Assembly: GCF_020103695.1 (NCBI RefSeq)
Contig: NZ_JAHXBF010000029.1
Location: 62,001 to 126,000 of the forward strand
Length of the DNA stretch: 64,000 bases
Direction: 5' to 3'
Source: Hyalangium versicolor
GTDB lineage: Bacteria; Myxococcota; Myxococcia; Myxococcales; Myxococcaceae
Shown here: in pieces, positions 26,197 through 35,041 of the stretch
How the letters are laid out: every line of letters starts with the position of its first letter
How positions within the stretch are numbered: position 1 is the first letter of the stretch
Notes under the pieces: generated by a model
Told to the model about the DNA's origin: nothing
Databases searched by the model: none
The model's input: the letters and a program-made list of their open reading frames with translations, nothing else
Made by a program: the position numbers and the translations under genes

Positions 26197-27996
26197 TTAC
26201 TGGTTGCAGCAGAGCAGCGCGTTCGGCTGGCCGTTGGGCGTGCGGCTCACGCCGGCCACGTAGCGGCCCACACCGCACTCACCCTTGTAACCGCCGGCAT
26301 CCCAGTTGCCGGAGTCCGTCGACTCCTGGTGGTCCGCGCTCCCGAAAGCGACCGTGGAGCAGGACGTCGCGGACACAGCGGCCGGGCAGCACAGGAGGTG
26401 GCTGAACTTGTGGTCCGTGCTCTGCGCCACGCCCGCCACGTACTCGGTGGGCGCGCACTCGGCCAGGTAGTTGCCCGGATCCCAGTCGACGGTCGTCGTC
26501 GGCGACTTGGGCGGCGAGAGCGCCTGCCCACGATCGCTGCCATTCAGCACGATGCGCACGGAGCACGCCGGGAACCGCGGGTTGGGCTGCGTGTAGCGGC
26601 CCGCGTAGAGCGGATCCTTGTAGCAGAGACCCACGCGCGACCAGCCGTTGGCGATCGACTTGGACACGCCCATGATGCGCTCACCCGGCGCGCACTCGGC
26701 CTTGTAGTAGCCGTAGGCCCAATCACCGGACGAGGTGGAGCGCAGGGTGTCGCCGTTCTCGAAGTCCGCCTTGAAGTAGTCGCCCTTCGCCCAGCAGGCC
26801 TCGGCCAGGGTGCTGCCCGTGCCACCCGCCAGCGTGCGGAACTTGCTCCAGGCAGCCGTCTTCGCCGTGTACTTGCCGGTCGTCACATCCCACCCGGAGC
26901 GCAGGCCAAAGGTCTCGGTCGCCTCGTCCCGGTAGTCATACCAGATGGCGATCGGCGTCACGGCGCTGTTCACGAACGCCTCGCCCGCTGCGTTCATGGC
27001 CGCCGCCAACTGCAGGTACGGCGTGTTGTTGGCCGCCTGGCTCATGAACAGCGTGCAGCTGTCCAAGCCCGTGCAGTCGCTGTTCGCGGCAGCCACCTGG
27101 AAGCCGAACTCGGTGGCGAACACCTTCGAGCCCGTGGTGCCCGTGGCGGTGTTCACGCGATTGGCCGCCGCGATGAGCCCGTCCCTCACGTTGTTCTTCC
27201 ACGAGGTGAAGCACGTCGTCAGACCCGCGTTGATGCAGTTGGTGTCCAGCTTGGACGAGTTGTACGGGTGGACGCCCAGGTAGTCGAAGGGCCGCGTCCC
27301 CGAGAAGCCCGAGAAGGCAGCCGAACCGAAGAAGGAGTTCCAGAACGGCTCGGTGGTGTACGTGTTCAGCAAGCCGCCGCTCACGAGCACTTCCGTGCGG
27401 CTGTTGGTCGTCTTCCACTGCCAGGCCCGGCGCTGCAGCCACGCGAAGGCGTTGGGCGCCACGCGGAAGCGCGGCGCGCCGTCCGGACACAGGGACTCGG
27501 TGACGTTCGGCTCGTTGCCGATCTCATATCCGTCCGCCGCCGTCGTGCCGGTGAACACCGTGGTGGCCAGATCGTTCAGGTGCGCCACGTAGCTGGTGGT
27601 GAACGCGTCGATCTCCGTCTGGTTGTCCGCGCCGCAGTAGCGCGCCGGCACCACCACCAGCACCTTGAGGTTCTTGTCGTGCGCCTTCTGGACGATGCGG
27701 CGGTAGGTGGTCGCGTCCACGCCGCTCGAGTCCGCCTCGATGCGCACCCACTTGGCTCCCAGGTTGGAGAACTCGCACATCGCCTGCTCGGCGAAGTTGC
27801 TCAGGGGCTGCTCCCCCGTCACATAGGAGGTACCCGTGTCGATACCCAGGGCCACTCCAGAAAGAGCGCCCTGCTCCGCTGTCTCCAGCTCCTCCTCGCC
27901 CGGGTGCTCCTGCACGGGCCCACACGCTCCCAGGACGGCGGCCCCCAGAAGCATGGCCTGCCAGCATTTTCTCGTCGTGTTGAACTCTGTCTTCAC
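26197..27996 (-). CDS. Lipoprotein glycoside hydrolase-like protein with three C-terminal Cys-rich repeats
   Basis: A 599-residue exported lipoprotein (lipobox VLGAC). Residues about 45-400 look like a clan-A TIM-barrel glycosidase: YEIGNEPNVTES has the acid/base Glu after Asn, KWVRIEADSSG and LGVHPYNSS are further barrel strands, and FATEFGFQ supplies a likely nucleophile Glu. The last 190 residues are three diverged copies of a roughly 55-residue unit (W-x-x-GxYxxEC, then VAGVSxS, ending in CC or C). The start is GTG at 27996 with GGAG six bases before it. Substrate is unknown. It faces the redox operon across a terminator and is probably unrelated to it. Confidence 0.82.
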   Translation of the reverse strand: MKTEFNTTRKCWQAMLLGAAVLGACGPVQEHPGEEELETAEQGALSGVALGIDTGTSYVTGEQPLSNFAEQAMCEFSNLGAKWVRIEADSSGVDATTYRRIVQKAHDKNLKVLVVVPARYCGADNQTEIDAFTTSYVAHLNDLATTVFTGTTAADGYEIGNEPNVTESLCPDGAPRFRVAPNAFAWLQRRAWQWKTTNSRTEVLVSGGLLNTYTTEPFWNSFFGSAAFSGFSGTRPFDYLGVHPYNSSKLDTNCINAGLTTCFTSWKNNVRDGLIAAANRVNTATGTTGSKVFATEFGFQVAAANSDCTGLDSCTLFMSQAANNTPYLQLAAAMNAAGEAFVNSAVTPIAIWYDYRDEATETFGLRSGWDVTTGKYTAKTAAWSKFRTLAGGTGSTLAEACWAKGDYFKADFENGDTLRSTSSGDWAYGYYKAECAPGERIMGVSKSIANGWSRVGLCYKDPLYAGRYTQPNPRFPACSVRIVLNGSDRGQALSPPKSPTTTVDWDPGNYLAECAPTEYVAGVAQSTDHKFSHLLCCPAAVSATSCSTVAFGSADHQESTDSGNWDAGGYKGECGVGRYVAGVSRTPNGQPNALLCCNQ

Positions 27997-28297
27997 TCTG
28001 CGCTCCTTTGGCTCCGGAGGGAGCCCTGACGGGGATGGGGTGGTTGGCCCATGGGGAGTGCCGTCCGCCACCCTGGCTCGCGTGCCTCCGATACCTCAGG
28101 CCGTTGTTCCCCTTGAGAAGGAAGATGCCTGACGCAGCCCTGGCACAGCGGCCCCATGGTATTCAGCAAAGCGAGACGCCACAAGGCCAAATCACGATTT
28201 TCCCGGAACTTCACGTAAATACTGGATTTGCGTGTTATCGACGTTGGCGTGACTTCGTGCCCCTCGCCCTCGGGAAAGGGGCTGGGTAGCAGGTGAC
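27997..28297. other. Intergenic region upstream of the glycosidase gene
   Basis: About 300 bp with no convincing gene. The AT-richer part near 28185-28245 (CACGTAAATACTGGATTTGC) is a plausible promoter region for the glycosidase on the minus strand. A hairpin with arms GCCCCT/AGGGGC near 28259-28282 lies just past the MarR gene stop and may end its transcript. Confidence 0.35.
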
Positions 28298-28792
28298 TCA
28301 GCGAGGCAGGCGCACCTTGCGGGAGCGCACGGCCTCAGCCCCGCCCAGGGAGTCCAGCACCTGGGCCAGCAGCTTGCGTGCGTCGTCAATGGCGCGTCGG
28401 CCGAGGGTGCGAGCGAAGCGCTTCTCGAGTTCGGCCCGCACCGAGCGACCTTTCTCCACGGCCGCCTGCCCGCGCTCGGAGAGCCCCACCCGCCTCACGC
28501 GCGCATCCGTCGAAGGCGTCTGTTCGAGGAAGCCGAGCTGCTCCAACTCCGCCACTGTCTTCGAGGCGGCCTGCTGTGTCACCTCCAGCAGCGCCGCCAG
28601 CTCGCTGATGGAGTGGGGGCCTCCCAGCAGGTGCTGGAAGACGAAGCCGTGCGCGTGGCGCAGGCCCGTGAAGCCAGCGCCATGCAGCTCGTCGAGCGTC
28701 AGCTCGTTGACCCGCATCCCCACGAAGAGGGCCAGGTAGCCCAGATCGAGCTGCTCCAGGCTCACGGCCGAGCCTTCCTTCTCATGTCCCAT
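28298..28792 (-). CDS. MarR-family transcriptional regulator
   Basis: A 164-residue winged-helix regulator. The DNA-binding part HSISELAALLEVTQQAASKT and the wing VRRVGLSERGQAAVEKG fit the MarR family, which binds short palindromes and is released by small ligands or oxidants. ATG at 28792 is used, because the longer open frame would run through the operator. It is divergent from the SnoaL-like gene at 28861 and the tandem palindromes between them are its likely operator, so it should repress both itself and its neighbour. Confidence 0.9.
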   Translation of the reverse strand: MGHEKEGSAVSLEQLDLGYLALFVGMRVNELTLDELHGAGFTGLRHAHGFVFQHLLGGPHSISELAALLEVTQQAASKTVAELEQLGFLEQTPSTDARVRRVGLSERGQAAVEKGRSVRAELEKRFARTLGRRAIDDARKLLAQVLDSLGGAEAVRSRKVRLPR

Positions 28793-28809
28793 GTCCGAAG
28801 CTCTTGCAT

Positions 28810-28840
28810 GCACAACCATGGTTGTGCAACCATCGTTGTG
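28810..28840. promoter_or_regulatory. Tandem palindromic operator for the MarR regulator
   Basis: GCACAACCATGGTTGTGC (28810-28827) is a perfect 18-bp palindrome, and CAACCATCGTTG (28827-28838) directly after it is a second, imperfect copy. They fill the 68-bp gap between the divergent MarR and SnoaL-like genes, so binding would block both. Confidence 0.75.
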
Positions 28841-28860
28841 TATCAATACGGGAGAGCACC

Positions 28861-29259
28861 ATGACGACACCGAACCTCGAGACGGCGCTGCGCTTCGTGA
28901 AGGCCGTGGAGCAGGGGGCGAGCGATGAGGCGTTCAGCCAGTTCTGCCACCCGGACTTCACCCACCAGGAGTACCCGAACCGGCTCTTCCCCACGGGAAA
29001 GGTCCGGGATGCGGACGCGTGCCGAGAGTCCTCGAAGCGGGGCAAGCAGGTGCTGACCGCGCAGCATTATGAGGTCCGCACCACCGTGGCCTCGGGAGAC
29101 ACCGTGGCGCTGGAGATGGACTGGACGGGCACGCTCGCGGTTCCGCTGGGGAGCGTTCCGGTGGGTGGCCAGCTGCACGCCCGGATCGGCCAGTTCTTCA
29201 CCTTCCGGGACGGCCGCATCGCCTCCATCCGCAACTACGACTGCTACGAGCCGTTCTGA
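28861..29259 (+). CDS. SnoaL/NTF2-like protein
   Basis: A 132-residue protein with the cone-shaped NTF2-like fold pattern: ETALRFVKAVEQGASDEAFS, a HPDFTHQEYPN pocket segment, VALEMDWTGTLAVPLG and a final RIASIRNYDCYEPF strand. Members bind or convert small hydrophobic molecules. Exact function is unknown. The ATG at 28861 has GGGAGAG upstream. Divergence from a MarR regulator with shared operators suggests it is induced by the regulator's ligand. Confidence 0.85.
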   Translation: MTTPNLETALRFVKAVEQGASDEAFSQFCHPDFTHQEYPNRLFPTGKVRDADACRESSKRGKQVLTAQHYEVRTTVASGDTVALEMDWTGTLAVPLGSVPVGGQLHARIGQFFTFRDGRIASIRNYDCYEPF

Positions 29260-29461
29260 GACGCCCCGCCCTGTCTCGTACCAAGGTCTGAGGTGTCCGT
29301 TGGACAGACTACAATCAGGCTAGAAAGTTCCGCCCAGGGTACCGGTTAATCTTCTAATTCCTTATACTCCGTAAGACGGAGGGGGGGCCGTAACGGTTGC
29401 GCCCATGTGTGCAGCCGCCTCCGGGAGATGAAGACCGAACCGTCAACCCGGGAGCGGAGCC

Positions 29462-31228
29462 ATGACGCCAACGCCCGATCAGGCGTTTCCAGCGATCCAC
29501 CCCCTTCTGCAGGCGCTGAGCCAGGTACAGACAGCGTTCCTGCAAGGCCAGCCGCCGCCTCGGCTCTTCGAGCCATTGTTGGCGGTGATGATGGAGCAGG
29601 CGGGCAGTGAGTTCGGGTTCATCGCGGAGGTGGTGCGCGGTCCCGAAGGGAGGCCCGTGCTCCAGCCGCTCGCGCTGGCAAACCTGGCGTGGACTCCGGG
29701 AATGCACGAGCCCTCGCCAGGTGAGGCGCCGCACGGAGTGAAGTCCACCGCGCTGCAAAGCCTCTCTGACGCCGTGCTGATGACGGGCCAGCCCGTGGTG
29801 TCCAATCACCGGCTGGCCGAGGAGCCGAGAAGCGGAGGCCCGAAGGAACCCCATCCGCTGCGAGCCTTTCTGGGGCTGCCCATCCGCGCTGGTGAGGAGT
29901 TGGTGGGCATGGTGGGGCTGGCCAATCGCCCTGGCGGCTATGACACCACCTTCGCTCCCCTGCTGCAGCCAGTGCTGGCCACCTGCGGCACGCTCCTGGT
30001 CGGGCTGCGCAGCGAGCACCGGAGGCACCGGGCCGAGGAGGAATTGCGGCGCTCCGAGGCGGGCTTCCGCACCTTTCTCGATCAGGCTCCGGATGCCATC
30101 CTCATCCACCGCGAGGGCCTCGTGGTGTTCGCGAATCCGTCCGCGTCGGCCTTGCTGGGGCTCGCGGGTGTCGCGGAATTGGTGGGCCAACCGGTAGCGG
30201 AGTGCGCCATGCCCGGGCACGAGGAGGCGCTCACCCAGCCCTCCCCTTCCCGCTCCTCACGAGAACTCCGTCTCCGCCACCGCCAGGGCCGGCTGGCCGT
30301 GGGCGAGGTGGTGACGGTGCCTCTCGTCTTCCAGGGCGCGCCAGCGCTCGCATGCATCGTGCGGGACATCAGCGAACGCCGGCAGGTGCAGGAGCGGCTG
30401 GTGACCACGGAGCGGCTGGCCTCATTGGGGACGCTGACCGCGGGGATGGCGCACGAGATCAACAACCCGCTGGCCTACATCCTCAGCAACCTGAACTACG
30501 TGAACGAGGAGCTGCAGACCCTGATCGAGGAGGGCGAGTTCCACTCCGGCGAGCGCGCGAAGGATCTGCTGGAGGCGCTGGGCGAGACTCTCTCCGGGAG
30601 CCGCCGGGTGCGGGACATCGTGCGCGATCTGAAGCTGTTCGCGCGCAACGCGCCAGATCAACACGGGTTGGTGAACCTCCCTGCCCTGCTCGACTCGTGC
30701 GTGAACATGGCGTGGGGGGATATCAAGCACCGGGCGCGGGTGGTGAAGGACTATGCGCCGGTGCCTCCGCTCTATGGAAACGAGTCCCGGCTGGCGCAGG
30801 TGTTCCTCCACCTGCTCCTCAATGCCGTGCAGGCACTACCCCCGCAGGGAGGCGATTCGGCCGAGATCCGGCTCTCCACCCGGCATGAGGAGGGCTTGCT
30901 GATGGTGTCGATCCACGACACCGGGGCGGGGATTCCCGAGGAGGACCTGGAGCGGCTGTTCGATCCGTTCTTCACCACCAAGCCTCCGCGCCAGGGCACG
31001 GGACTGGGCCTGTCCACGTGCAACCGCATCGTCACGGAGCTGGGAGGCCACATCACCGTGGAGAGCCACCCGGGCCGCGGGAGCACCTTCCGGGTCTTCC
31101 TGCCAACGAACGCGCGCCCCACACGCACCGAGCTGCAGGAGAGACCGGACCCGCCTGTCCCCAGGGCCGCAACCCGGGCAGAGGTGCCACAAAGCGACGC
31201 GGAGCAGATTCAGGGCAACGCGTCGTAG
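29462..31228 (+). CDS. Soluble GAF-PAS histidine kinase
   Basis: A 588-residue kinase with no TM segment. A GAF domain (about 15-185) and a PAS domain (about 195-310, FLDQAPDAILIHREGLVVFA) precede HisKA with TLTAGMAHEINNPLAYIL and HATPase_c (HLLLNAVQALP, DTGAGIPEEDLERLFDPFFT, TGLGLSTCNRI). The C-terminal 40 residues are a Pro/Arg-rich tail. There is no adjacent regulator. The 3' end overlaps the convergent phosphodiesterase-like gene by 19 bp. The 29260-29461 gap upstream includes an AT-rich stretch (TTAATCTTCTAATTCCTTAT) that may be its promoter. Confidence 0.9.
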   Translation: MTPTPDQAFPAIHPLLQALSQVQTAFLQGQPPPRLFEPLLAVMMEQAGSEFGFIAEVVRGPEGRPVLQPLALANLAWTPGMHEPSPGEAPHGVKSTALQSLSDAVLMTGQPVVSNHRLAEEPRSGGPKEPHPLRAFLGLPIRAGEELVGMVGLANRPGGYDTTFAPLLQPVLATCGTLLVGLRSEHRRHRAEEELRRSEAGFRTFLDQAPDAILIHREGLVVFANPSASALLGLAGVAELVGQPVAECAMPGHEEALTQPSPSRSSRELRLRHRQGRLAVGEVVTVPLVFQGAPALACIVRDISERRQVQERLVTTERLASLGTLTAGMAHEINNPLAYILSNLNYVNEELQTLIEEGEFHSGERAKDLLEALGETLSGSRRVRDIVRDLKLFARNAPDQHGLVNLPALLDSCVNMAWGDIKHRARVVKDYAPVPPLYGNESRLAQVFLHLLLNAVQALPPQGGDSAEIRLSTRHEEGLLMVSIHDTGAGIPEEDLERLFDPFFTTKPPRQGTGLGLSTCNRIVTELGGHITVESHPGRGSTFRVFLPTNARPTRTELQERPDPPVPRAATRAEVPQSDAEQIQGNAS

Positions 31229-32724
31229 TCGAGATCGGCCCCCTGAGCGCCGGGGATCGTCTCCACCTCGCGCTCGCGCATGTGGTCGACGAGGGCCGGG
31301 AAGAACTCCAGCAGGTTGTCGGAGCGCACCGTCGAGGGCAGCTCTCGTTCCTCCGAGAGCACGGCGGCAAAGCTTCCCAGCCGATCCATCGCTCCATGGC
31401 TGCCGCCGGTGCCCACTCCGTTCAGGCTGCTGATGGGTGCCTGGTAGCCCACCGACATGAACGGGTGGCGGTAGGAGACGATGATGTCCGAGGGGAACTC
31501 CACGCTGACGGGTTCGAACGCGGTGCGCGCGCGGAAGAAGAAGTCCGGGTAGGTGCGATCGATACTCAGGGAGAAGAGCTGCTCATCTCCGAAGACGGCG
31601 TAGGGAGCCCCCTGGTTGAAGAGAACGGGCAGATCGAGCGCCGCCCAGTCATGCTCGCTCGGCAGGATGTAGGAGTCCGTGGCGATGTCATAGCCGAAGC
31701 GCGCCATGAGGTTGCCCTCGCGCCAGACGCTCACCCATTCGAGGCCCTCGGGAAAGTCAGGCCCGGGCGACTCGCTGCGCGCGAAGACGAGGTCCGCCGC
31801 CGCGCACGTGGAGGCTCGCCGCGCCACCTCTTCCACCCAGCGCGGGCGGGCATGGATCGCCACGTAGGTGACGCGAGTGTGGAGGATGGCGATCGCCGCA
31901 GGCCCCTCCTTCTTGTCCGCGTCCTTCAAGGAGTCCACCGTGGCGACGCCTGCCTCCTCGAGCTCATCGCGGAAGTCGATCACGGAATCCGCCGGCTTCG
32001 CGATGCCGTCGATGCCGTGATCCCCGAACATGGTGAAGATGAAGGTGCGCTCGGGGTGGTCCTTCTTGAAGCGCTCGATGCGCTCGCTCAGGGAGACGAG
32101 CACGTCCACCATGTCATCCTCGGAGCGGATGTGCCCGACGACATCTGTCTCGAGGATGTAGGCGGTGAAGGCGTCCTGCACCTGGCTGCGGCCGGCGAGC
32201 GCGGTGAAGACGTTGTCGAGCCCCTTGTAGTAACCGTAGACGGGCCGGTCATAGCTCCAGAGCGCGTCGAGATAGGCGCTCGCGTGGTAGTCGAACGCCT
32301 TGTAGTAGGCGGGCGTCTGGGCATAGGCGGGCAGCGTGAAGGGCAGCTCTTCCAGCGGCGGCACGAGGTGCACCATCAGCCCGCCCAGGGCCTTGTTGTA
32401 GACCTTGTCCTTGACGGGATCGTAGTGGCCGAACTCGTACCCGGCGAAGCGCTCGGTGTGGAAGATGCGCGACCAACTGGCATCACTGGTCGCGGGGAAC
32501 ATGGAGACGAAGCGCGAGAGGTTCCATCCAGCGAACGCGCCCCGCTCGCGCGCGCGGACGACGGCGGGGTACGAGAGCCCATCCAACCCCAGGTACACGC
32601 GCACCACGGGGTTGAGCGACGGATCCCCCTTCGCGGGGATGCTGTTCATCATCGCGTAGTGCTCCCAGTCACACGCGGGAGCGGCGAGCCCCAGGAGGGC
32701 GAGCGCGAGCAGGAGGCGCCTCAC
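31210..32724 (-). CDS. Alkaline-phosphatase-superfamily (nucleotide pyrophosphatase-like) lipoprotein
   Basis: A 504-residue exported protein with a signal peptide and Cys near residue 18 (AAPAC), probably a lipoprotein. The fold signs are YLGLDGLSYPAV with a metal Asp, MFPATSDASW where the nucleophile Ser/Thr lies in this superfamily, HIRSEDDMVD, IFTMFGDHGI with Asp and His metal ligands, and GGSHGAMDR with the last His. The best guess is a phosphodiesterase or phosphatase of unknown substrate. Its start overlaps the stop of the upstream outer-membrane gene by 4 bp, so the two are an operon. Confidence 0.75.
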   Translation of the reverse strand: MRRLLLALALLGLAAPACDWEHYAMMNSIPAKGDPSLNPVVRVYLGLDGLSYPAVVRARERGAFAGWNLSRFVSMFPATSDASWSRIFHTERFAGYEFGHYDPVKDKVYNKALGGLMVHLVPPLEELPFTLPAYAQTPAYYKAFDYHASAYLDALWSYDRPVYGYYKGLDNVFTALAGRSQVQDAFTAYILETDVVGHIRSEDDMVDVLVSLSERIERFKKDHPERTFIFTMFGDHGIDGIAKPADSVIDFRDELEEAGVATVDSLKDADKKEGPAAIAILHTRVTYVAIHARPRWVEEVARRASTCAAADLVFARSESPGPDFPEGLEWVSVWREGNLMARFGYDIATDSYILPSEHDWAALDLPVLFNQGAPYAVFGDEQLFSLSIDRTYPDFFFRARTAFEPVSVEFPSDIIVSYRHPFMSVGYQAPISSLNGVGTGGSHGAMDRLGSFAAVLSEERELPSTVRSDNLLEFFPALVDHMREREVETIPGAQGADLDYDALP

Positions 32725-33611
32725 AGGTACGCCCCCAGGGCGATCAGCGGGCTGGTCTGGCGGCCATCGTTCCCGAAGAAACGATAGTAGTAACCGACCT
32801 GGAACTCGAACCAGCTGCGCCGGTAGCAGTAGGACGCGCCGAGCATGTTGAAGTCATGGTCCCAGAAGCCCACCTCGCTCGCGTGCACGCGGACCGAGTG
32901 ATGCTGGAGGGCCAGGAACTCCGCCACGAGGTTGATCCCCAAGACCAGGCGGTTGAGGTAGGGCCCGTCGTCGAACATCCCCATCACCGTGGTGGTGCCG
33001 TGCAGGTAGAGCCAGGGCATGATCTGGAACGAGGCCGTGGCCCCCACGGGCACCACCGTGAGCAGGATGTCCCGGGTGTCCAAGCGGGAGATGTAGTTGC
33101 TCGACGTGAAGGCTTCGCTGGATCCGGGCAGGAAGACGACCACCTCCGCGTGGGCAGCCACCTCGAGCCGCTCGCGGGACAGCAGCCGCAGCTTCGCGTG
33201 GATGTTGGGTGTGCGGAAGATGAAGGACAGCGGCCGCGTTCCGAGCTGGGCCACGCCGAAGAGGCCGAACTCCGCGTTGCTGGTGCCCAGATACAGGCTC
33301 CGGTGCTGCAGCACCCGGGCGGTGTTCTCCCAGAGAGGGTAGAGCGCGGTGAGTACCGGGAGCTGCTCCTCGGTGGGTGCAGCAGGCGTGCTGGAGGGAG
33401 CGGCCGGCGTCGGTGGGACGACAGGAGCAGCCGGTGCCTCAGGCACTGCCGGAACCGGAACCTCCGTGGGAGGAACCGGCTCTGCTGCTGGCTGCGTGGC
33501 GGGAGTCTCCGGCTCCTGCGGGATGGGAGACTCCGCTCGGGCCACGGTCGAAGCCAGCAGGAGGCTGGAGAGGACGAAGGAGAGGGAGGCACGACAGAGC
33601 GGTTTCGTCAC
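32721..33611 (-). CDS. Outer-membrane protein with Pro/Ala-rich N-terminal linker
   Basis: A 296-residue exported protein. A signal peptide (ending VARAES) is followed by about 70 residues rich in Pro, Ala and Val, then a beta-rich domain with alternating strands (FEFQVGYYYRFFGNDG near the end). It ends in a hydrophobic residue pattern like an outer-membrane barrel. I do not recognise the family. It is translationally coupled to the phosphodiesterase-like lipoprotein, so both probably act at the outer membrane. Confidence 0.7.
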   Translation of the reverse strand: MTKPLCRASLSFVLSSLLLASTVARAESPIPQEPETPATQPAAEPVPPTEVPVPAVPEAPAAPVVPPTPAAPSSTPAAPTEEQLPVLTALYPLWENTARVLQHRSLYLGTSNAEFGLFGVAQLGTRPLSFIFRTPNIHAKLRLLSRERLEVAAHAEVVVFLPGSSEAFTSSNYISRLDTRDILLTVVPVGATASFQIMPWLYLHGTTTVMGMFDDGPYLNRLVLGINLVAEFLALQHHSVRVHASEVGFWDHDFNMLGASYCYRRSWFEFQVGYYYRFFGNDGRQTSPLIALGAYL

Positions 33612-33685
33612 GGCGCCGCATCCAAGCGTGGGGCCCTGCGGAAGGCAATGACGGATGTCCAGGCCAGATTGCTAGTGTCTGCCTC

Positions 33686-33982
33686 GTGGCCGGACCTTCA
33701 ACCAAGACGTGTGCCGCCTGTGGGCGGCGCCTCGCTCCGAGCGAGCTGTACTACCGCTTCACCCTCGTCCTTCAAGGTGAACAGGACGTGCTGGATGGCG
33801 GAGGGCGCGGAACGGGCGACGAACTCGCAACGCTCATGCAACAGCTCGAGCAGGGCCCAGAGGATCCGCGCGAGTGGGAGGAGCAGATCCACTGGGAACG
33901 AAAGGGCGTCATCTGCAGCGCGTGCCGCTCCGTGGTGATGCGCACGCTCGACCGGCCGCCCGGCGATGACGGGCCGCACTGA
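33686..33982 (+). CDS. Small protein with two CxxC zinc-knuckle pairs
   Basis: A 98-residue hypothetical protein. CAACGRRL near the N-terminus and CSACRSV about 65 residues later make a likely four-Cys zinc site. The region between is acidic. Start at GTG 33686 puts the first Cys pair near residue 9; there is no clear ribosome-binding site, so the start is provisional. It lies 84 bp upstream of the 247-codon gene and may or may not belong with it. Confidence 0.6.
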   Translation: MAGPSTKTCAACGRRLAPSELYYRFTLVLQGEQDVLDGGGRGTGDELATLMQQLEQGPEDPREWEEQIHWERKGVICSACRSVVMRTLDRPPGDDGPH

Positions 33983-34066
33983 GCTGCGGTACGCTCCGCG
34001 CCGGTCAGGTCCACCGCACGCTCCGCGTCGCCGGTTTCCAGACCTCATAAAACTGAAAGAACCGTC

Positions 34067-34810
34067 ATGGCCAAGCTGAACCAGATCATCGCCGTCGAAA
34101 AGGGCATCAAGAGCCGCTCGCACCAGGAGCTGAGCGACGCGCACCACGCCCTGCAGAAGCCCGCACTTCTGGCGGGCATCTCCCGCACCTACCAACCCAA
34201 GGACGAAGAGGGAGAGAAGTTCCCGCCCGAGTCCACCCGCGTTCAGGTGCGCGCGGAGGAGCTGCTCAAGAAGACGCAGGAGATCCTCTCCCGCCTCTTC
34301 GATGTCACCGCCACCAAGGATCTCACCAACTGCCGGGCCAAGGCGGATGTCGTGGTGGATGGCAGGGTCCTCCTGAAGAACGTGCCCGCCACGTACCTCC
34401 TCTTCCTCGAGAAGCAGCTCGTCGACATGCAGACCTTCGTGAAGAAGCTGCCCGAGCTGGACCCCAGTGAATCGTGGGTCCCGGATCACGCCCAGAACCT
34501 GTGGGCCACCGAGCCGGTCCAGACAGCGAAGACGAAGAAGGTCCCCCGCAACCACATCAAGGCCGAGGCCACGGACAAGCACCCCGCCCAGGTGGACGTC
34601 TATTACGAGGACATCGTCGTGGGCTACTGGAAGACCGTGAAGTACTCCGGTGCCTTGCCCGCCTCCCGCATCCAGGACATGCTGGAGCGCGTCGAGAAGC
34701 TTCAACAGGCCGTGAAATTCGCCCGGGAGGAAGCCAACAACGCCGAGGTCGAAGAAATGAAAGCCGGAGACGCTGTGTTCGGCTACGTGTTCGGTGAGCG
34801 CCCGCGCTGA
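34067..34810 (+). CDS. Conserved protein of unknown function preceding permuted tRNA-like genes
   Basis: A 247-residue soluble protein, charged and helical, with no signal peptide or TM segment. It opens MAKLNQIIAVEKGIKSRSHQ, a very distinctive N-terminus, with the next blocks GISRTYQPKDEEGEKFPPES and NCRAKADVVVDG. Near the C-terminus a helix (RIQDMLERVEKLQQAVKFAR) may form a coiled coil. I recall similar proteins as conserved hypotheticals in bacteria and phages, without a known function. The stop is only 60 bp from the first tRNA-like structure and no terminator separates them, so gene and RNAs are probably one transcript ending at 35213. A role in binding, processing or using these RNAs is an inference from position. 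Confidence 0.85.
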   Translation: MAKLNQIIAVEKGIKSRSHQELSDAHHALQKPALLAGISRTYQPKDEEGEKFPPESTRVQVRAEELLKKTQEILSRLFDVTATKDLTNCRAKADVVVDGRVLLKNVPATYLLFLEKQLVDMQTFVKKLPELDPSESWVPDHAQNLWATEPVQTAKTKKVPRNHIKAEATDKHPAQVDVYYEDIVVGYWKTVKYSGALPASRIQDMLERVEKLQQAVKFAREEANNAEVEEMKAGDAVFGYVFGERPR

Positions 34811-34870
34811 CCGAAGGGTTTGGAGTGCAAGCTCAAACTGAAACTCAGACTGATGCGGATCGGTCCCTTC

Positions 34871-34955
34871 TCCACTGACAGTGCAGGTTCGAGTCCTGCC
34901 CCCGCCACTCATCCTCGCGGCGGGGTAGCCCAACGACGGTAGAGGCAGGTGTGGA
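34871..34955 (+). ncRNA. Permuted tRNA-like RNA 1 (3' half before 5' half)
   Basis: Order along the DNA: anticodon-type strand TCCAC (34871-34875), 7-nt variable part, T-stem GCAGG, loop TTCGAGT, T-stem CCTGC (34883-34899), 3' acceptor strand CCCCGCC (34900-34906), a 12-nt linker, 5' acceptor strand GGCGGGG (34919-34925), TA, D-arm GCC/GGC with AACGACGGTAGA-type loop (34928-34946), and GTGGA (34951-34955) that pairs with TCCAC. The acceptor stem is 7 bp perfect and the T-loop is canonical. The halves are therefore those of a tRNA in reversed order. Four bases rather than one separate D-stem and anticodon-type stem, so this copy is slightly irregular. No conventional anticodon loop is closed; no CCA is encoded. 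Confidence 0.78.
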
Positions 34956-35041
34956 AGCCCGTGAGGCACCCCACGTTCAGACTCTCACTCCAGACTGAGT
35001 ATCCGCTGTCGCAGGCCTGATCGACCGTCGTTCGCACCCAA

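Noticed and set aside
29260..29461. Riboswitch or small RNA upstream of the GAF-PAS kinase
   Set aside because: Only a short CTCCGT/ACGGAG hairpin and AT-rich bases are seen; no conserved riboswitch features recognised.
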